Source: Pseudonocardia thermophila (GTDB lineage Bacteria; Actinomycetota; Actinomycetes; Mycobacteriales; Pseudonocardiaceae). Taken from it: a stretch of DNA of 64,000 nucleotides. Under the pieces are notes generated by a model. That model was given only the letters and a program-made list of their open reading frames with translations, was not told the DNA's origin and did not search any database. A program made the position numbers and the translations under genes. Positions 60,342 to 64,000 of the stretch are shown piece after piece; positions within the stretch are counted from its first letter, which is position 1, and each line of letters begins with the position of its first letter. Where the stretch lies: the NCBI RefSeq assembly GCF_900142365.1, contig NZ_FRAP01000005.1:186001-250000 (forward strand). Reading direction: 5' to 3'.

Positions 60342-61489
60342 CCACCCCGTTCGAGATCAGCGCGCGGCTCTGCGCCGGGTTCGCCGACCAGCTGCGCCGC
60401 CACGGGGTGGAGACGAGCCCGGAGCAGACCACGGCGCTGTACGCGGCGCTGCACCAGCTGGACCGGGTCCGGCTGCGCGATCTCTACCTCGCCGGCCGGG
60501 TGACGATGGTCGGCGCCCGCGAGCAGTTCACCGCCTACGACGCGGCGTTCCGCGCGTACTTCCTCGGCGCGGACGGAACCGGCGCGACCGCGGTCGCCGT
60601 GTCCCGCCCGGTGGCGGTCGCCGAGAGCCGGTCACCGGAACCCACCGCCGGGACGCCGAGCGCGCGGCCCGCGGAGGATGCCGACGACGAGGTCGACCAC
60701 GCCCGGCTCACGCCCTCCGACATCCAGGTGCTCAAGGAGAAGTCGTTCGCCGCGATGGACGCCGACGAGCGGCGGCGCGCGGCGGCGCTGGTGCGCACCC
60801 TCGACGCGGACCTGCCGCGGCGGCGCTCCCGCCGCCGCGTGCGCGCCCACCGGGGACGCCACCTCGACACCCGCCGGTCGCTGCGCGCCGCGCTGCGCAC
60901 CGACGGTGAGCCGATCCGCCTCGCGCGCCGGCGCAACCCGACCCGGGAGCGCCCGATCACGTTCGTGGTGGACGTCTCCGGGTCGATGGCGCCCTACGCG
61001 CTGGCCGTCCTGCGGTTCGCGCACGCGCTGGCGCACGCCGGGCACCGCGTCGAGGTCTTCACCGTCGGGGTGCGGGCCACGCGGATCACCGAGCAGCTGC
61101 GCCGCACCTGCGTCGACGCCGCGCTCAGCCGCATCGCCGCCGCCGTGCGGGACTGGGACGGCGGTACCCGCCTCGGCACCTCGCTGGCCACCGTCCTCGA
61201 CCGGTACGGCGGCCACCGCGCCGTGCGCGGGGCGGTGGTCGTCGTGTGCTCCGACGGGCTGGACCGCGACGATCCTGCGATCCTGGCAACCGCGATGCAG
61301 CACCTGCACCGGATCGCCCACCGGGTGATGTGGTTGAACCCGCTCAAGGGCGATCCGCGCTACCGCCCGCTGCAGCGCGGCATGGCGGCCGCGCTGCCGC
61401 ACGTCGACGTCTTCCTGCCCGGGCACAACCTGACCAGTCTCGAACAACTCTGCGCGGCGCTCGCCGCCGTGCGCAGGAGGTCCGCATGA
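60338..61489 (+). CDS. CoxE-like protein with VWA domain
   Basis: 383 residues from GTG 60338. An N-terminal helical region is followed by a basic Arg-rich stretch ([17 protein letters not shown]), then a VWA domain with MIDAS motif VVDVSGSMAPYALAVLRFAH, Thr in TRLGTSLATVL and Asp in VVCSDGLDRDDP. CoxE partners CoxD in metal-centre maturation of CO-dehydrogenase-like enzymes. It overlaps both neighbours by 4 bp. Confidence 0.88.
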   Translation: MTTPFEISARLCAGFADQLRRHGVETSPEQTTALYAALHQLDRVRLRDLYLAGRVTMVGAREQFTAYDAAFRAYFLGADGTGATAVAVSRPVAVAESRSPEPTAGTPSARPAEDADDEVDHARLTPSDIQVLKEKSFAAMDADERRRAAALVRTLDADLPRRRSRRRVRAHRGRHLDTRRSLRAALRTDGEPIRLARRRNPTRERPITFVVDVSGSMAPYALAVLRFAHALAHAGHRVEVFTVGVRATRITEQLRRTCVDAALSRIAAAVRDWDGGTRLGTSLATVLDRYGGHRAVRGAVVVVCSDGLDRDDPAILATAMQHLHRIAHRVMWLNPLKGDPRYRPLQRGMAAALPHVDVFLPGHNLTSLEQLCAALAAVRRRSA

Positions 61490-62610
61490 CCGACAGCACC
61501 GTCGACCGCATGGTGAGGGCCGCAACGGCACTCCTGGACAGCCTCGACGACGACCAGCGCGCCGCCGCGCACTTCCCGTGGCCGTCCGAGGAGGAGCGCC
61601 AGCGCTGGTTCTACACCCCGACCGACCACGGCGGCCTGCCGCTGACCCGCATGCGCCCGGTCCAGCAGCAGCGCACGATGCAGTTGCTGGCCACCGGGCT
61701 CTCCCGCGCCGGGTACGTCACCGCCGCCACGATCATGGGCCTGGAGAACGTCCTCGACGAGCTGGAGGGCTGGGACGTCGACTGGGGCCGCGAGCGCGGC
61801 CGCGATCCGCAGCTGTACTGGGTGGCGGTGTTCGGCGAGCCCAGCCACGCCGGGCCGTGGTCGTGGCGGTTCGGCGGGCACCACGTGTCGGTGCACCACC
61901 TGGTCGTCGACGGCCGGGTGCAGGCGAGCACCCCGTGCTTCTTCGGCGCCGACCCGGCCGAGTCCCCGCTCCTGGGCGGGCATCTGCTGCGCCCGCTCGG
62001 TGCGGCCGAGGACCTCGCTCGCGACCTCGTCCGGTCGCTCGACGAGGAGCGCCTGGCCCGGGCTCTGCTGACGCCGCGGGCGCCCGTCGACATCGTGAGC
62101 GCCAACCGCTCGCGCCTCTCCGACGGTGATCACCTGCTGCCGCTGGCCGACACCTGGCGCGGCCGGTTCACCGAGCAGCGCCTCATCGACCGCGTGCAGA
62201 CCATGCACGAGACCGCTGAGGCGCGGGCCGGGACGTGCCCCGAGGACCGCGACGCCGTCCGCTACACCACGGTCCCGAAGGGGCTGGCCGCCCGCGACAT
62301 GACGGCGGAGCAGCGCGACCAGCTGCGCGCCCTGCTGGACGTCTACCTCCGCCGCGTCCCGGACGAGATCGCCGAGCGCGAGGCCGCGAAGTTCGCCGGC
62401 GACGCCCTGCTCGACGTGCACCTGGCGTGGGCGGGCGGCACCGAACGCGGCGAGCCGCACTACTACCGGGTGCAGGGCCCGCGGCTGCTCGTCGAGTACG
62501 ACAACACGCAGCGGGACGTGAACCACATCCACTCGGTGTGGCGCGACCCGGAGGGCGACTTCGGCTTCGACGTCCTCGCCCGCCACCTCGCCGCCCACCA
62601 CGCGGGCTAG
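61486..62610 (+). CDS. DUF3500 family protein
   Basis: 374 residues from ATG 61486, overlapping the VWA gene by 4 bp. It has the family pattern RAATALLDSLDDDQRAAAHF, RWFYTPTDHGGLPLTRM, AATIMGLENVLDELE, LYWVAVFGEPSHAGPWSWRF and GHHVSVHHLVVDGRV. The last third contains HVDxAW-like HLAWAGG and EYDNTQRDVNHIHSVWRDPE, a short segment that could bind metal. No function is known; membership in a molybdenum hydroxylase operon is a clue worth following. Its stop shares bases with the convergent regulator stop. Confidence 0.82.
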   Translation: MTDSTVDRMVRAATALLDSLDDDQRAAAHFPWPSEEERQRWFYTPTDHGGLPLTRMRPVQQQRTMQLLATGLSRAGYVTAATIMGLENVLDELEGWDVDWGRERGRDPQLYWVAVFGEPSHAGPWSWRFGGHHVSVHHLVVDGRVQASTPCFFGADPAESPLLGGHLLRPLGAAEDLARDLVRSLDEERLARALLTPRAPVDIVSANRSRLSDGDHLLPLADTWRGRFTEQRLIDRVQTMHETAEARAGTCPEDRDAVRYTTVPKGLAARDMTAEQRDQLRALLDVYLRRVPDEIAEREAAKFAGDALLDVHLAWAGGTERGEPHYYRVQGPRLLVEYDNTQRDVNHIHSVWRDPEGDFGFDVLARHLAAHHAG

Positions 62611-64000
62611 CGGGGCGCGGTCACCGGCGGCAGCCGCTTCTCGTCGATGCCGAGCATCCGCATCTTGCGGTAGAGGGTCGAGCGGGCGACGCCGAGCCGG
62701 TCCGCGGCGGCGGCCTTGTTGCCGTTGCACTCGGCCAGCGCCTGCACGACGATGTCGCGCTCGGCCCGTCGCAACGAACGGCCGCCGGTGCGGTCGCCGC
62801 CGGAGCGGTACTCCGGCGGTAGGTGCTCGAGCGCGATGTCGCTGCCCATCGAGCGCACGACGGCGCTGGCCAGCACAGCCTCCAGCTCCCGGACGTTGCC
62901 CGGCCAGTCCAGCGCGGTCAGCGTGCGCAGGGTGGTGGGCAACAGCCGCGGGATCGGGCGCCGGGTGCTGTGCGCGGCGATCAGCACGGGCGCCAGGTCG
63001 GCGATGTCGTCGCGGCGGTAGCGCAGCGGCGGCACCGTGATCGACACCGGGAAGTGGTCCAGGACGCGCGCGGCCGGGGTGGCGCTCCCGCGGGCGCGGG
63101 CGGTGGCGATGAGCCGGCCGGGCGGTGCGTCGTCGACGATCACCTCGATGCGCGGCGCGATCTCGTCGGGTACCTCGTCGAGGTGCCGCAGGACGACCGT
63201 GTCACCGCGGTCGAGGCTGGTGGTGATGCGCGCGATCCAGCCCTTCGGGTCGTCGTGCGCGCTCAGCGCGTCCAGCACGGTCAGCGCGTCCCGGCCCGCG
63301 CGGCGGCGGTGCACGACGGTCGCGACGTGCAGCTTCCCGGTCCCCGGCTCCCCGCAGACGAGCAGCGGTTGCGGCACCGCGAGCGCCACCTCGACGTCGC
63401 TGCGCAGCCGGTTCGCCGCGACGCTGCGGCCGACCAGCCCGTCGAGGCCGGTGCTCTTCCGGGGCCGGCTGCTGCGGGCCGGGCGCGGCCCGGGTCCCGG
63501 TCGCGCGTCGGGGCGGTTCGGCGTGCGCATCTCGACCAGCACCCCGGCGGTGTCGCCGCGGTCACCGACCCGCGTCGCTCGCGCCTGCACGACGAGGTCG
63601 CGCGACAGCCGCAGCTCGCCGACGGCCTCGTCGCGGCTGCTGAGCACGGTGCACGCCCAGTCCCAGAGCATCGCCTGGTCGGACGCGTCCAGCAGCTGCG
63701 ACGCCGCGGTGTTCGCCATGACGACGTCCTCGTTGAGCGAGATGACGGCGTGCGTGTTCCGCCTGCCCGCCCGCACGAACCGCTCGAGCAGCATCCGCTC
63801 GCGCTTGGAGGCATCGGCGAGGATGTTCGACTCGATCTCCCGCACGGCCGCGAGCACCAGCGGCTTGAGCGCCTCGTGCGTGTCGCCGACGCGGCAGGTG
63901 ACGTCGAGGACGCCCTCGACCGCGCCGGTGATCGGGTGCACGACCGGTGAACCGATGCAGGTGAACTCCTGAAGGATCTCGCGGAAGTGCTCGGCACCGG
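62607..64000 (-). CDS. GAF-AAA+-Fis transcriptional regulator lacking GAFTGA (5' end outside window)
   Basis: The leftward frame is open from the window edge through 63941 (upstream codons read EFTCIGSPVVHPITGAVEGV) to a stop at 62607-62609, so the true start lies beyond 64000. A GAF-type region ends near 63800. The AAA+ core has Walker A CGEPGTGKLHVA and a weak Walker B (TVVLRHLDEVPDE), but the sigma-54-contact GAFTGA loop is absent. A Fis-type HTH closes it (LAECNGNKAAAADRLGVARS, TLYRKMRMLG). It likely activates the divergent or convergent catabolic genes through sigma-70. It shares CTAG with the DUF3500 stop. Confidence 0.85.
   Translation of the reverse strand, partial: GAEHFREILQEFTCIGSPVVHPITGAVEGVLDVTCRVGDTHEALKPLVLAAVREIESNILADASKRERMLLERFVRAGRRNTHAVISLNEDVVMANTAASQLLDASDQAMLWDWACTVLSSRDEAVGELRLSRDLVVQARATRVGDRGDTAGVLVEMRTPNRPDARPGPGPRPARSSRPRKSTGLDGLVGRSVAANRLRSDVEVALAVPQPLLVCGEPGTGKLHVATVVHRRRAGRDALTVLDALSAHDDPKGWIARITTSLDRGDTVVLRHLDEVPDEIAPRIEVIVDDAPPGRLIATARARGSATPAARVLDHFPVSITVPPLRYRRDDIADLAPVLIAAHSTRRPIPRLLPTTLRTLTALDWPGNVRELEAVLASAVVRSMGSDIALEHLPPEYRSGGDRTGGRSLRRAERDIVVQALAECNGNKAAAADRLGVARSTLYRKMRMLGIDEKRLPPVTAPR

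Overview
The window is about 64 kb of very GC-rich, gene-dense chromosome. High third-position GC, frequent GTG starts, many 4-bp ATGA/GTGA stop-start overlaps, ectABCD with ectD last, a fused indolepyruvate oxidoreductase and many TetR, PucR and Lrp regulators all point to an actinomycete. The overall gene style resembles Pseudonocardia and relatives; that placement is inference, because no rRNA or other marker is present. No tRNA, rRNA, CRISPR array, transposase or phage gene was recognised.

Layout. 1-6.8 kb: the 3' end of thiE, two opposed arrays of 22-bp repeats, a GT39-like membrane glycosyltransferase, a NarL-type two-component pair, two membrane proteins and an SGNH hydrolase. 6.9-10.1 kb: ectABCD (ectoine and hydroxyectoine), with a perfect CRP-type palindrome upstream. 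10.2-15.9 kb: amidase, an ArsR-SRPBCC fusion with its promoter and twin operators, a CPBP protease, about 1.1 kb of decayed DNA, a Clp-N regulator with twin operators, and a DUF3800 protein. 15.9-20 kb: indolepyruvate ferredoxin oxidoreductase and a divergent Lrp/AsnC regulator. 20-23.9 kb: a copper operon (CopZ, secreted metal-binding protein, CopA, DUF4396) behind two CsoR-like boxes. 23.9-27.6 kb: small membrane and lipoproteins, an SMR pump and two TetR genes, each near a clear palindromic operator.

27.7-36.3 kb is an aromatic catabolic cluster: AAHS-type transporter, TetR, aryl-CoA ligase, salicylyl/anthraniloyl-CoA-type hydroxylase, maleate-isomerase-like protein, isatin-hydrolase-like cyclase and a ThDP decarboxylase. 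A degenerate tandem GYD locus follows. 37.7-43.1 kb is one leftward operon of ribosyl/nicotinamide chemistry: NAMPT, HAD phosphatase, a PRPP synthetase paralogue, an aldehyde dehydrogenase and a LOG nucleotide phosphoribohydrolase. 43.4-48.9 kb carries ribokinase, LacI, a GATase1-like protein, a PPOX-fold protein, a cupin and a second aldehyde dehydrogenase. The motif TAGAAACG lies upstream of the NAMPT operon (twice), the cupin operon and the second dehydrogenase, suggesting one LacI regulon that joins ribose phosphorylation to PRPP and NMN synthesis. This is the most interesting candidate system in the window.

49.3-64 kb: an AhpD/CMD protein, a P450, a MerR-type gene wrecked by frameshifts and an apparent internal inversion, a 2,6-dihydroxypyridine-hydroxylase-like flavoenzyme, a GAF-PucR activator, a three-subunit molybdenum hydroxylase with MoxR and CoxE-type maturation proteins, a DUF3500 protein, and the 3' part of a GAF/AAA+/Fis activator that lacks GAFTGA. 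Together these look like an N-heterocycle or related oxidative catabolic locus; the substrate is not determined.
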